This document shows, piece after piece, positions 43,846 through 52,721 of a stretch of DNA of 64,000 nt. Origin of the DNA: Fibrobacter sp. UBA4223 (GTDB taxonomy: Bacteria; Fibrobacterota; Fibrobacteria; Fibrobacterales; Fibrobacteraceae); NCBI GenBank assembly GCA_002382975.1, contig DFTB01000011.1, forward strand, positions 62,001 to 126,000, read 5' to 3'. The notes beneath the pieces were generated by a model that was given only the letters and a program-made list of their open reading frames with translations, was not told the DNA's origin and ran no database searches. The position numbers and the translations under genes are program-made. Numbering within the stretch: position 1 is the stretch's first letter; each line of letters opens with the position of its first letter.

Positions 43846-44385
43846 CTAATAATTCTCAGCATTAACCTCAAAGTAGGCCTGCGGGTGTGCGCACACGGGG
43901 CAAAGGGCCGGTGCCTTGGTGCCCACAACGATGTGCCCGCAGTTGCGGCATTCCCACACCTTCACTTCGCTCTTGGCGAAAACTTCTTGCATTTCTACAT
44001 TCTTCAGCAGGGCGCGATAGCGTTCTTCGTGGTGCTTCTCGATGGCGGCCACCATGCGGAACTTGGCGGCCAGGGGCTTAAAGCCTTCGGCTTCGGCGGT
44101 TTTTGCAAAGCCTTCGTACATGTCGGTCCATTCGTAGTTTTCGCCGTCAGCGGCCTCTTTCAGGTTCTGGGCGGTGTCGCCAATGCCATCCAGTTCCTTG
44201 AGCCACATCTTGGCGTGTTCCTTTTCGTTGTCGGCGGTTTTCAGGAACAGGGCGGCAATTTGTTCAAAGCCCTCTTTCTTGGCCTTGGAGGCGAAGTAGG
44301 TGTACTTGTTGCGTGCCTGGGATTCGCCTGCAAAGGCGGCCTGCAAGTTCTTTTCGGTCTGGGTACCTGCGTATTTGTTTGCCAT
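43846..44385 (-). CDS. rbr: Rubrerythrin
   Basis: 179 residues. N-terminal ferritin-like di-iron domain ([53 protein letters not shown]) and C-terminal rubredoxin-like iron centre ([10 protein letters not shown] ... [13 protein letters not shown]). It reduces hydrogen peroxide in anaerobes. The start at 44385 has AAGGA upstream; an upstream ATG at 44439 is not supported. Confidence 0.97.
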   Translation of the reverse strand: MANKYAGTQTEKNLQAAFAGESQARNKYTYFASKAKKEGFEQIAALFLKTADNEKEHAKMWLKELDGIGDTAQNLKEAADGENYEWTDMYEGFAKTAEAEGFKPLAAKFRMVAAIEKHHEERYRALLKNVEMQEVFAKSEVKVWECRNCGHIVVGTKAPALCPVCAHPQAYFEVNAENY

Positions 44386-44509
44386 AGATTTTATCCTTTT
44401 TATGATAATGGTTTTTGTGTCTCCTGTATGAATATACATTATTTTATAAGAAAAAGCCCAGCGGGGTAGTCGCGGACTTTTAAGAGTGCCGATTTTGGGG
44501 AGGAAAATG

Positions 44510-46138
44510 TTAGTTTGCGGCGTTTTGGATGCAGCGGACCGTGAAGGCGTAGTTTTTGTCGAAATCCCATAACTGTACGTCTTCGTTGTTATCTAGTAGT
44601 TGTATGCTATAGGCGTTCTGGGAATCCTTTTCGCTTGCGGTCCAGTAGTCTGCGCTGTCACCCTGTATGCCGAATATTCCGCTTGCGGTTCTATCGCCTC
44701 CAGGGTATGAGGAGAATCCGTAGTTGTTCATTCCACCGCTCCCCACCGGCCATCCTTCCTGGGTTTTTAGTTGTGTAGCAGAGTATGTTATACCACCGAC
44801 GTTTTCAATGAGTATTTCCCATTCGGCCTGGGTTGGCAGGTGCCAGCCATCTGGACAAATACCCTGAATTTGCTTCGGCATCTCACAAGTTTTGCCGCTT
44901 CCGCAACTGCTGTCACTTTTCTCGTACAATGCGATGGAGTCAATGGCTGCGGCCCATGTGTAGAGTCTCCCTGTTGCAGTGCAGTTTTCTTCATTGTTCT
45001 CGAAACAGAAGTTTTTCCCTTTGAGACTGGGTGTATTGGCGCTGTCGGCGTAATTCAGGTTCTCTGCCATCCATGTCTGTTCTTTTTCTCCGAATCCAAT
45101 AGTTACGATGTTATATATGTGTTCATCGCGGCTGTCGCATATTTGCGTTGTTTTATCGTAAGTCACATTTTTACAATTGCTTATTGAAGATACTGAATGC
45201 CAATGTGCGTTTTCGCAAACAAAGGCCTTTTTGTAATACCTAGAGTGGGAATTGCTGTTGTATTTTGTTTCTCCTTCACGCTTTGCGGTGCAGCGGTCGA
45301 GTCCAAAAGCGTCGTTCCAGAAATGTTCCACGATGGGGGCGAAATCGGGAATATCTTTTGCTATATCCCATGCTTCCATGTTTTTGCGGATTTGGGCTGT
45401 GTCTGCTTCAAAGGAGTTGTCGGCAGCCTCGGCGATAGCCTTGGCGTCGTCCCACTTGCCGTCTTTTTCTAGGTCCATGGCCATATTTGCGAGGGCTAGG
45501 CTGAATTCACCCTCGGTGCGCCCCGCATGCATAATGACCGATATGGCGAGTAGGGCCGCGTCGGCATCTTCAGTCCCGAAAATATTCAGATCTTCAAAAA
45601 GATTCCCATCGTATTCTACTCCGAATATGGCAAAGATTTCCTTGTCAGCTTCAACCTTTGCTTTTTTGATGGTCGTCTCGTTTTCGTTGGCGAGCCAGAC
45701 GGCGCGTTCGTATTCTAGGTGGGTGAGCAGGTTGATGTTCACATTGTCCCGTTCAGAAAGGTCAGAGATGGCGTTTAGGGTAATCTGGCTTGCAGATACC
45801 TTTCCCGTTACTTCGTTGCGGTAGAACCCGTCGACACGCAACAGGGCGTACTGCGAAGCCAGCTCGATATTGCTGATGGAAAAACTTCCCGCAGAGTCGG
45901 AAATCCTGCCCAAGAAACTCTTTCCCGTCTGGGCCCGCGTTTCAAAGTTCAGTTCGTACAGGGTCACGCTGGAACCGTTCACAAACGGCCCCTTCTGGGA
46001 CACGCCCGCAATGTCCTTGTTCTCGATGGCGATGGAGTTTTCGGCTTCCGAGGTGCCGCCAGCGTTCTTGTCTTTGTCGGAACAGGCGACAACAAACAGG
46101 AGCAGGTAAACCAGAAGGGCGACGAATCTCAGGTACAT
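44510..46138 (-). CDS. Modular lipoprotein with TIGR02145 domain
   Basis: 542 residues. Lipoprotein signal (LLLFVVAC). Residues about 45-285 match the middle part of the lipoprotein at 17852 ([52 protein letters not shown]). C-terminal TIGR02145 domain: [60 protein letters not shown]. It sits 1 bp after the TIGR02147 gene, so the two are co-transcribed. The function is unknown; it is a surface protein. Confidence 0.88.
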   Translation of the reverse strand: MYLRFVALLVYLLLFVVACSDKDKNAGGTSEAENSIAIENKDIAGVSQKGPFVNGSSVTLYELNFETRAQTGKSFLGRISDSAGSFSISNIELASQYALLRVDGFYRNEVTGKVSASQITLNAISDLSERDNVNINLLTHLEYERAVWLANENETTIKKAKVEADKEIFAIFGVEYDGNLFEDLNIFGTEDADAALLAISVIMHAGRTEGEFSLALANMAMDLEKDGKWDDAKAIAEAADNSFEADTAQIRKNMEAWDIAKDIPDFAPIVEHFWNDAFGLDRCTAKREGETKYNSNSHSRYYKKAFVCENAHWHSVSSISNCKNVTYDKTTQICDSRDEHIYNIVTIGFGEKEQTWMAENLNYADSANTPSLKGKNFCFENNEENCTATGRLYTWAAAIDSIALYEKSDSSCGSGKTCEMPKQIQGICPDGWHLPTQAEWEILIENVGGITYSATQLKTQEGWPVGSGGMNNYGFSSYPGGDRTASGIFGIQGDSADYWTASEKDSQNAYSIQLLDNNEDVQLWDFDKNYAFTVRCIQNAAN

Positions 46139-46139
46139 T

Positions 46140-47000
46140 TTACGAATCCTTGTTGGGATGTTTCTTTTGCATTGCGGGCGGGATTTTCTGGGAAAGGGGG
46201 AACAGCTGCAGGTTCAGTTCGTAGACCCGCTCTGTCCCCTGGTCTTTGGCGGCTATATCCACCACCTTGCGTCGAAAGTTCTGCATCTCGGCAACGATAT
46301 CTTTGTACGCCCCTTCGGTAAGCCCCAGGGTAATGGTGGAAAAGTTCCGCTCCGAAACGGGAACGCTGTCCAGGGATTCCACGGCCAGGTTCCCCATTTG
46401 CCGGTGAAGGTTCCGCACCGCCATCACCGAAGAGGGGAGCGTCCCCGTAGAAATGGACTTGCGGCCCTGCGTGTATTGCCCCTTTCTGGTGGACTTGCGC
46501 AGGAGTTTGCTGCGGGTCAAGAACTTGAGGCTTTGGGCGACGGCGTCTGCGCTGACCTCCGGAAAACAGAGCTTGGCGAGCCCCTTCGGGCTTGCCGAAT
46601 CCACGGAGGCGGCAAGTTCCCGTATGGCCGAATTCAGCCAGTTGGAGTAGTATTCGAAAAACGCCCTTTCGAGAATGCCGACCCTGTTGCTCAGGATGAT
46701 TTCTTGCAGGCTATTAAAAATCTCTGTTTTTGTTTTAGCATCCTTTGCCTGGTCATAGGCTACCAGGAGTACGAAAAAATCCCTTTCGAATCCGGAAAGG
46801 CCCATGGCGCTTGCAACGCGGACCCTGGCTTTTTTTGAGAGCCCGCTCTTGCCCTCGCATACCAGTTTCAGGAACACGGGTGAACTGAATTTCGCGGCCT
46901 TCGCGAAACTCCTCCACGAAAAGCCGACGATTTTCTTCTGCTCGGCATAGTAGTCCGCCATGTACTTGCGGAAATCCCTGTATTCGTATATGGACTTCAC
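46140..47000 (-). CDS. TIGR02147 family (DUF4423-type) protein
   Basis: 286 residues. FRKYMADYYAEQKKI and FSWRSFAKAAKFSSPVFLKLV fit the opening of the TIGR02147 family, found mainly in Fibrobacter and Bdellovibrio-like genomes. The N-terminal part has an HTH-like layout and the C-terminal part has FSTITLGLTEGAYKDIVAEM and FRRKVVDIAA. A transcription-regulator role is inferred. It is the first gene of a two-gene unit with the modular lipoprotein. Confidence 0.88.
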   Translation of the reverse strand: MKSIYEYRDFRKYMADYYAEQKKIVGFSWRSFAKAAKFSSPVFLKLVCEGKSGLSKKARVRVASAMGLSGFERDFFVLLVAYDQAKDAKTKTEIFNSLQEIILSNRVGILERAFFEYYSNWLNSAIRELAASVDSASPKGLAKLCFPEVSADAVAQSLKFLTRSKLLRKSTRKGQYTQGRKSISTGTLPSSVMAVRNLHRQMGNLAVESLDSVPVSERNFSTITLGLTEGAYKDIVAEMQNFRRKVVDIAAKDQGTERVYELNLQLFPLSQKIPPAMQKKHPNKDS

Positions 47001-47629
47001 GATTTATAAAATACAAATAAAAACGTGAAAGCGGATAGGCTAGAAGTCAATAAATCAAGGAATTGTACCGCAGACGATACGAAATAGGGCCGTTTTTGAC
47101 TCCGCTATGATACACCGGCGCGAAATAAGGAACAGGCGACAAGCCACTTATTTGCTGGGATTGATAAAGGTGTATCTATTTTGCGTATCATTTCAAAATT
47201 AAAGAAAGTCGTATCATTTTTTGGGAAAGGATGCTTTTTCTTGTAAAAAGGGGTAGATTTGAAAAAAGGATTTAGTCTTTCAAAAGGATAGGAGATAAGG
47301 ATGTTTTGTCAAAACTGTGGAAAAGAAGTGCTAGCAGAAGTTCTGTGTTAATTGCGGAACACCAGTGAATAACAAAGAGGAGAAAGTTTCTGTCACATTA
47401 AAATTGAATCCATTTGAGGAAGAAAAATGTGATTCTAATCAAAAGATGTAGTGCATGATACGCTTTCCTGCGATGGCATGATGCGTCTGATGTCAATGAT
47501 TACAGGGCTCTTGACGGTTGTATTGTGGTCCTATATTGTTTTGTAAAGTGCAGAAAATCGTATCATTTTAGGGAGAATGAGAAATGTTGGTAAGATTTGG
47601 GATTAAATTTAAACATAGGAGAAATAGCT
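47001..47629. other. AT-rich gap with a broken zinc-ribbon gene and remnants
   Basis: No intact gene. It holds the frameshifted zinc-ribbon fragment (47301-47451), a 21-codon membrane-helix remnant (47481-47546) and repeated CGTATCATTTT motifs (about 47186, 47209, 47559). Base composition is lower in G+C than the flanks. Confidence 0.55.
47301..47451 (+). pseudogene. Zinc-ribbon protein remnant, frameshifted
   Basis: Reads MFCQNCGKEVLAE in one frame and then, after a shift, KFCVNCGTPVNNKEEKVS in another: a typical N-terminal double-CxxC zinc ribbon of small membrane proteins. A small deletion around 47335-47342 breaks the frame (TAA in the first frame). An AGGAGATAAGG ribosome site is still present. 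Genes of this type are often fused to or near DUF4190 proteins, which lie just downstream. Confidence 0.65.
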
Positions 47630-47731
47630 ATGAAAAAAATTATCATTTGTTCAGCATTGCTTATGACAATCATGGGGGGGGCTGTCTTATGGCGCTATTC
47701 TAACAGGAACTTCACACCCTCCAAAAAATAG
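47630..47731 (+). CDS. Small membrane or secreted peptide with an 8-G homopolymer
   Basis: 33 codons (MKKIIICSALLMTIMGGAVL ...), preceded by AGGAGA at 7 bp. A run of eight G (47674-47681) sits in codons 15-18. With seven G the frame would read IMGGLSYGAILTGTSHPP, which looks like a proper signal-peptide cleavage region. It is either a phase-variable small gene or a slightly broken one. Confidence 0.4.
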   Translation: MKKIIICSALLMTIMGGAVLWRYSNRNFTPSKK

Positions 47732-47777
47732 AAAATTTTGAGAAAACCCATTAACATCAATCATAAGGAGATAAATT

Positions 47778-48140
47778 ATGGCTGTTGCATCATTAGTATT
47801 AGGTATTATCGCGATAGTTTTTACATTAGCGATGCCTGTACTTCCAATAGGACTGATTCTTGGAATAATCGCTATTATTCTAGGGGTCATGGGAAAAAAG
47901 CAATTATTGGCGCAAGGTCAACCCACTGGGAAAGCGACTGCTGGTCTAGTGCTAGGTATTATTTCAACCGTTCTAGGTGGAATTGTCTTCGCCTCTTGTG
48001 CGCTTTGTGTTGGTGCTACAGGATCTGCAGTTTCAGCAGCAGCAGCAGGTACTGCTGACGCAATCAATTCCGCTAATGAAGCGGTGAAGAGTACTAATGG
48101 CGCATTAGAAACTCTGAAATCGCTTGGTAGTGGCCTTTAA
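47778..48140 (+). CDS. DUF4190-like membrane protein
   Basis: 120 residues, two membrane helices with the DUF4190 pattern ASLVLGIIAIVFTL ... PIGLILGIIAIILGVMGKKQ ... ATAGLVLGIISTVLGGIVF. The C-terminal tail is Ala/Ser-rich and may be outside. The function is unknown. The ribosome site is AAGGAG. It is one of two neighbouring paralogs (see 48216). Confidence 0.82.
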   Translation: MAVASLVLGIIAIVFTLAMPVLPIGLILGIIAIILGVMGKKQLLAQGQPTGKATAGLVLGIISTVLGGIVFASCALCVGATGSAVSAAAAGTADAINSANEAVKSTNGALETLKSLGSGL

Positions 48141-48166
48141 TGCTTAATATTGCAAATACTTAATTT

Positions 48167-48198
48167 TAGCCACTCTGGTTAAATTATCAGAGTGGCTA
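48167..48198. terminator. Perfect 11-bp hairpin between the DUF4190 paralogs
   Basis: TAGCCACTCTG (48167-48177) and CAGAGTGGCTA (48188-48198), 10-nt loop. The T-run is weak, so termination or another RNA role is possible. Confidence 0.55.
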
Positions 48199-48215
48199 GT
48201 ATTGTATACTGTTTT

Positions 48216-48539
48216 ATGAGTACTGCAGCTTTTACTTTAGGGCTATTCGCTATTTTATGTGCCTTTCTTCTATGGGGACTTCCTTTTGGATTAATATTGG
48301 GGTTGGCTACAATTATTTTTTCTTTCTTTGGGAAAAAAATAGATCAAATATGTGGTAAATCGTCTGCGATGGCCACTGCTGGTTTTGTTTTGGGGACCAT
48401 TGCGGTCTTTGTTAGTGGAATGGCCAGTACAGCATGCGCCTTCATTTTAGGAGAAGAAAATTATTTTGGCTTAATTGATTCTTCGATGGATAAGATTTTA
48501 TCACTCATAAAGTATTTTTATAACCATTATCTCTCGTAA
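48216..48539 (+). CDS. DUF4190-like membrane protein, paralog 2
   Basis: 107 residues. It has the same layout as the gene at 47778 (FTLGLFAILCAF ... PFGLILGLATIIFSFFGKK ... AMATAGFVLGTIAVFVSG), but the third segment is cut short and the tail differs. The ATG at 48216 is used; a GTG at 48192 lies inside the hairpin stem. It ends 2 bp before the Lgt-like gene, so the two are probably coupled. Confidence 0.7.
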   Translation: MSTAAFTLGLFAILCAFLLWGLPFGLILGLATIIFSFFGKKIDQICGKSSAMATAGFVLGTIAVFVSGMASTACAFILGEENYFGLIDSSMDKILSLIKYFYNHYLS

Positions 48540-48541
48540 TA

Positions 48542-49297
48542 ATGTACCCTTTTATTCATATCGGTTTTATGGATATCCCCGCCTATGGTGCATTGATTAT
48601 GTTGGGGGTTCTAGTATCCTTTATGCTGGTGAAATTAAATCTGTTTGGGAAAAGAGATGTTGACCAGTTTATTCTCATTTCCGCCTGTATTTTTGGCCTT
48701 GGTTTTATTGGTGCAAGACTGCTATATGTAATGGTAACTCCGTGTTCTCTCTATGAAGCCCTTACCATGAAAGGCGGATTTGTTTTTTACGGAGGACTTA
48801 TAGGCGGCAGCATGGGATATTTTCTCGGTGCGAAACTTTTACGCATACCTTATTCCTCCTTTATTGACGTTTATGCTGTTTTAATACCATTTGTTCATGC
48901 ATTTGGACGTTTGGGGTGTTATTTTGCGGGATGCTGCTATGGTTTTCCAAGTAATTCTTTTCTTTCTCTACCTTGGTATAAAGTTGTTGGAGGAATTGAA
49001 AAAGATGTTTCTTATTTTCCGTTACAATTAGTAGAAGCGTCTTTACTATTCGGCATTAGTATTTGTATTTGGCTCCTCAAAGGGAAATTAAAAAAGAAAA
49101 GTACATCTTTCATATTGTATATATCGTTATACTCTGTAGCAAGATTTTTTTTGGAGTATTTCCGAGGCGATGCTTATAGAGGGGAAAATGTATTTTGGCT
49201 TTTTTCTACCAGTCAAATGGTTAGCGTGTTTATCTTTGCGCTAGTAATGTCAATACAACTTTTTTCTTTAAAAAGAAGGCGCAGTTCATACAAATAA
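48542..49297 (+). CDS. Lgt-like prolipoprotein diacylglyceryl transferase family protein
   Basis: 251 residues, about 7 membrane helices. Lgt landmarks: FVFYGGLIGGSMGYF, HAFGRLGCYFAGCCYG (in place of the usual HGRIGNFxNGE) and FPLQLVEASLLF. The changed signature marks it as a divergent Lgt-like clade; transfer of diacylglycerol to lipoprotein cysteines is likely but not certain. Codon use is AT-rich (many TTT, ATT, AAA), unlike the neighbouring genes, which suggests transfer. The housekeeping lgt is presumably elsewhere. Confidence 0.8.
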   Translation: MYPFIHIGFMDIPAYGALIMLGVLVSFMLVKLNLFGKRDVDQFILISACIFGLGFIGARLLYVMVTPCSLYEALTMKGGFVFYGGLIGGSMGYFLGAKLLRIPYSSFIDVYAVLIPFVHAFGRLGCYFAGCCYGFPSNSFLSLPWYKVVGGIEKDVSYFPLQLVEASLLFGISICIWLLKGKLKKKSTSFILYISLYSVARFFLEYFRGDAYRGENVFWLFSTSQMVSVFIFALVMSIQLFSLKRRRSSYK

Positions 49298-49505
49298 TTC
49301 CCCAAAAACAGATTTTATAATGGCGATGATAAAAAGAAAAAACGAATTGGCCCAATGATGAAAATTCTTATGCCCCTCCGCAGATGCCCGGACTTGGTGT
49401 GGGAACGACTGTCCTTCGGAATATAAGGCTAAGGTGATGGGCTGATAAATAGAAGCGGCTCCCAATCTGATGTGAACCGCTTAGATGTTTTACAAGTTTG
49501 GGAAA

Positions 49506-50423
49506 CTACTTTCCTAGAATCGCTTCTTCGGAAAGGTTGAACCGTCGGGTCAGAATTTCCATAGAAACTCCGTCTTGAAATAGACCCCTGGCCGTGTTCA
49601 GCTTTTCTTCGTTGGCTTTTTGCTTCGTGTCGGCAATCTGTTGGCGAAAAACATCACCGGCGCTCACAAAGCCGTATTTTTGTCCTATGCTCTTGAAAGC
49701 CATGCTCAACTCCTTTAGAACGCCTTGGTCAACGTACTCCTTTAAATATAAACTTATTTTCTGCAAAAGACAAGGGGCCTTGTTCCCGTCCATCTTCTGC
49801 AGAGCGCTTTTGAACTGCGGCAAAACCGCAAGCAGATTGTCCTTGTCAAAGGCATACTTCATGGCCACGATTCCCATGCCGGTTTCAGCATCCTCGCAGG
49901 CGAGGCAGTCGCTGTCGGGAATATCCGACATGTTTATGAAGGTGCACTTGAACGGAAGAACCGCCCCGTGGAAATATTTGGGGTATCCGTTTTCCAATAA
50001 TTTCAGAGGGTCCCAGTTCTCGCGACCGTTGTAGAAGATGATTGCCACCGTCGGAAAGCCGTCATATATGCGGTTTTCGCCATGCAGCCTCATTATGGAG
50101 TGGATATATCTGTCGATTTGGTTGAGGATGCCAGTGTCACGCCCGGACTTGTGCTCCAGCAAAATGCCCACCAGCACGGGGGCGCCTGTGGCAACGTTCA
50201 CGCGGAAGGCGATATCCGCTTCACCAGTCTCGTCCACTTCCGAGTAGGAATCGGGAATCCGAATCAAGGTATCCAGGTTCACCACCGAGAGGAACTCGTT
50301 CAGTTCCCGGTTCACCTTCGCCGACAGCTCTAGCAGGTTTCTTGCATGCCCGGTGTCTGAAAACAGCCACCTAAAAAACGGGTCGTGGTTGCGCTTTGCA
50401 GCGCCTGTATTTTCGTTCATCAT
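49506..50423 (-). CDS. Rpn/PDDEXK family nuclease or transposase-like protein
   Basis: 305 residues. HDPFFRWLFSDTGHARNLLEL is the hallmark N-terminus. GEADIAFRVN and VGILLEHKSGRDTGILNQI carry the Asp ... Glu-x-Lys nuclease residues. The C-terminal part has a helical tail (KQKANEEKLNTARGLFQDGV). Rpn proteins promote recA-independent recombination in E. coli. The start at 50423 has GGAGAAACT upstream. No inverted repeats or duplication are visible at its ends. Confidence 0.85.
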   Translation of the reverse strand: MMNENTGAAKRNHDPFFRWLFSDTGHARNLLELSAKVNRELNEFLSVVNLDTLIRIPDSYSEVDETGEADIAFRVNVATGAPVLVGILLEHKSGRDTGILNQIDRYIHSIMRLHGENRIYDGFPTVAIIFYNGRENWDPLKLLENGYPKYFHGAVLPFKCTFINMSDIPDSDCLACEDAETGMGIVAMKYAFDKDNLLAVLPQFKSALQKMDGNKAPCLLQKISLYLKEYVDQGVLKELSMAFKSIGQKYGFVSAGDVFRQQIADTKQKANEEKLNTARGLFQDGVSMEILTRRFNLSEEAILGK

Positions 50424-50585
50424 AGTTTCTCCTGGCCATACGCGGAGAACGACCGCGCAGGCCTCGTTCATTTGATAATATGGGAATTCGGGCCGGAACG
50501 CCGGCCCATCTGGCAACTGGTTCAAAACCGCTTGAACCACGAAGAATCCCGCTCGGGAAACCAAGGGGCAATATACAAAAAATGC

Positions 50586-51308
50586 CTACAGCAGATAATC
50601 CATCCGTATATTCCGCATGCTTTCAAATAGGTTCGCCTTGAGGGTGGAATTGCCCTTGGTAAGGCTCTTGATTTCTTCGCGGATAGATTTACGGTGGCTC
50701 GCCTTGGAAAATTCGCAGGTGCAGGTGAACTTGCGGATGTCGGCGTCTTCGGCGTATTCGATAATCTCCGATTCTTCGCAGTAGCAAAGCGGCCGGATAA
50801 CGCTCACCGGGTATTTTTCATAGGGCACCACGGGCGGCATGCCGCTGAATTCGCCCTTGTAGAGCATGTTCATCAGCAGGGTCTCTACGATGTCGTCCAT
50901 GTGGTGGCCCAGCGCAATCTTGTTGTAGCCGTTTTCGCGGGCGAACTTGATAAGCTCGGTGCGGCGCTGGGTGCTGCACCAGTAGCAGTTCAGCTTGCGG
51001 CCCTCTTTAAGGCGGCCTTCTACCGCCACGTCCTTGAAGTAGAAGGGAATCTGCGGATATTGCTGCGCCATACGTTCCAAAAATTCCCGGGGGGCCTTGT
51101 CCGCAAAGTCGCTCTGGATATGGATGGCGGCGATTTCGCAGTCGGGCAAGAACTTGCCCATGCGGGCGGCCAGTTCCATCAGGAGCACGCTGGAATCCTT
51201 GCCGCCACTGACGGCAATAAGCACCTTGTCGCCGTTTTCAATCAAGTTGAAATCGTGCAATGCCTTGGTTATCTTTTTGCTGATACGTTTGCGGATGGCG
51301 TTGGACAT
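50586..51308 (-). CDS. ttcA: tRNA 2-thiocytidine biosynthesis protein TtcA-like
   Basis: 240 residues. PP-loop IAVSGGKDSSVLLMELAARM, CYWCSTQRRTEL (iron-sulfur CxxC) and ALGHHMDDIVETLLMN. ATP- and Fe-S-dependent thiolation of cytidine 32 in tRNA is expected; a related TtuA-like role cannot be excluded. It is the last gene of the dnaN-ttcA pair on this strand. Confidence 0.88.
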   Translation of the reverse strand: MSNAIRKRISKKITKALHDFNLIENGDKVLIAVSGGKDSSVLLMELAARMGKFLPDCEIAAIHIQSDFADKAPREFLERMAQQYPQIPFYFKDVAVEGRLKEGRKLNCYWCSTQRRTELIKFARENGYNKIALGHHMDDIVETLLMNMLYKGEFSGMPPVVPYEKYPVSVIRPLCYCEESEIIEYAEDADIRKFTCTCEFSKASHRKSIREEIKSLTKGNSTLKANLFESMRNIRMDYLL

Positions 51309-51325
51309 GTTGGTTGCGGCGGGAA

Positions 51326-51360
51326 GAAAAAAAGGGTTCGCTTGCGCGGTACCCTTTTTT
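51326..51360 (-). terminator. Terminator between dnaN and ttcA
   Basis: Stem AAAAAAGGGT / ACCCTTTTTT with a 13-nt loop; strong on either strand. It should limit dnaN read-through into ttcA. Confidence 0.85.
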
Positions 51361-51380
51361 AGTTTGTTTGCACCTTGCGG

Positions 51381-52502
51381 TTAGTCGTCGGTCAGGTGGG
51401 TGGGCATCAGCAAGAAGCTGAAGTTCAGGCCTTCGCCAACGGGCTCGATGATGCAGGCGCCAATGGGGTTGTTCATCTTCATCACCGTTTCTTCGGACTT
51501 GCACATGCTGAAGATTTCAGAAATGTAGCGTCCGTCAAAGCCGATGCTGAAGGAGCCTTCGCCGTTGTGGGTCACGGAGAGGGCTTCGCGGGAATCGCCG
51601 CCCACATCCGGGTCGCTTGCGCTGAGTTCCAGGTTGTTGCCTTCGAACTGCAGGCGCACCTTGTGGGTGCGGGCGTTGGCCATAGAAATCACGCTGCGCA
51701 TCTTGTTCAAAAATTCTACGGTGTTCAGCTGCACGGTGCGTTCAAAGTTCTGGGGAATCACCGCACGGTAGTTGGGGTACGGTCCTTCGTAGAGCTTGGA
51801 AATCACCTGGATGGATTCGGTGCTGAACAAAATGTGGGTCGAAGACGCACGGGCCTCGATGGTGGCGTCGGCCTTGGCCATGTGCAGAATCTGTTCCAGG
51901 GGCTTGCGGGGGACGATGACGCCATTGCTCAGGCTTGCGCCTTCTTGCTCGATGGCGGCACGGCCCAGACGGTGACCGTCGGTTGCAATCATGGAGACCT
52001 TGCCGTCGCCCGCTTCTAAGAAGATGCCGTTCAGGCTTAAGCGGGTGGAGTCGGTAGAGGTGGCGAACTTGGTCTTTTCGACCAGGAATTCCAGTTCGCT
52101 CTTGGCAAAGTTCAGAGTTTCGCCTTCGTTCACTTCGGGGAACGGCGGGAAATCACTGGCGTCGAAACCGGTAATGCTTGCCTGGCCCTTTTCGCTCCAG
52201 CGGATCTTGGCGAGGTAGTTTTCCACATCTACGCTTACGGTAGTGATGCTCGGATCTACGAGGCTCTTCACCAGTTCCAGAAGCTTGCGGGCGTTGATGA
52301 CCACGGAACCGTCGCGTTCACCTTCGACTTCTACCTTGACCCTGATGCCCAGGTCCAGATCCGTCGCGCTCACTTCGAGGACATTGCCTTCGAGCCTGAG
52401 GGCGAAGTTGTTGAGAATCTGGATAGTGGACTTGTTCGGCACCGCGTTGACGGCGGCGCTAAGAGCGTCCAGGAATACAGCTTTTTGGATTTGGAATTTC
52501 AT
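51381..52502 (-). CDS. dnaN: DNA polymerase III beta sliding clamp
   Basis: 373 residues, the normal clamp length. Three similar domains; MKFQIQKAVFLDALSAAVNA, IQILNNFALRLEGN, NGIFLEAGDGKVSMIATDGHRL (given by its part MIATDGHRLGRAAI), and the C-terminal LLMPTHLTDD (usual form: LMPMRL). It is located 40 kb from parAB and without dnaA, which is not the usual dnaA-dnaN order. The small membrane protein gene lies 3 bp upstream. Confidence 0.97.
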   Translation of the reverse strand: MKFQIQKAVFLDALSAAVNAVPNKSTIQILNNFALRLEGNVLEVSATDLDLGIRVKVEVEGERDGSVVINARKLLELVKSLVDPSITTVSVDVENYLAKIRWSEKGQASITGFDASDFPPFPEVNEGETLNFAKSELEFLVEKTKFATSTDSTRLSLNGIFLEAGDGKVSMIATDGHRLGRAAIEQEGASLSNGVIVPRKPLEQILHMAKADATIEARASSTHILFSTESIQVISKLYEGPYPNYRAVIPQNFERTVQLNTVEFLNKMRSVISMANARTHKVRLQFEGNNLELSASDPDVGGDSREALSVTHNGEGSFSIGFDGRYISEIFSMCKSEETVMKMNNPIGACIIEPVGEGLNFSFLLMPTHLTDD

Positions 52503-52505
52503 AGA

Positions 52506-52658
52506 TTAGGCACCCCTTTGAATGATAGTCGTTCCGACGAAAAATACTACAGCGATTACGGCCAGGGCCACGATGACCCACTTGTTCATGGAATTGGACT
52601 TTTTAGGCGTGAAATTCTTTGCATCCTGCATTGCACGCCTACGATCTCTCCGGCTCAT
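52506..52658 (-). CDS. Small single-pass membrane protein upstream of dnaN
   Basis: 50 residues: a basic start (MSRRDRRRAMQD), then a membrane helix (KWVIVALAVIAVVFFVGTTI) and a short tail. GGAG lies 7 bp before the ATG, and the stop is 3 bp before dnaN, so it is very likely real and co-transcribed. No family is recognised. Confidence 0.7.
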   Translation of the reverse strand: MSRRDRRRAMQDAKNFTPKKSNSMNKWVIVALAVIAVVFFVGTTIIQRGA

Positions 52659-52721
52659 AAAAAATCTCCATTGTTTTATGGAGTAAAAACTACTATTTTA
52701 AGAGTGAAAAAAGGAACGCTT

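Noticed and set aside
48192..48215. GTG start for the second DUF4190-like gene
   Set aside because: This codon lies inside the stem of the perfect 11-bp hairpin; the ATG at 48216 starts the membrane-protein pattern.
49506..50423. Complete insertion sequence around the Rpn-type gene
   Set aside because: The protein is transposase-like, but I see no terminal inverted repeats or target duplication on either side.
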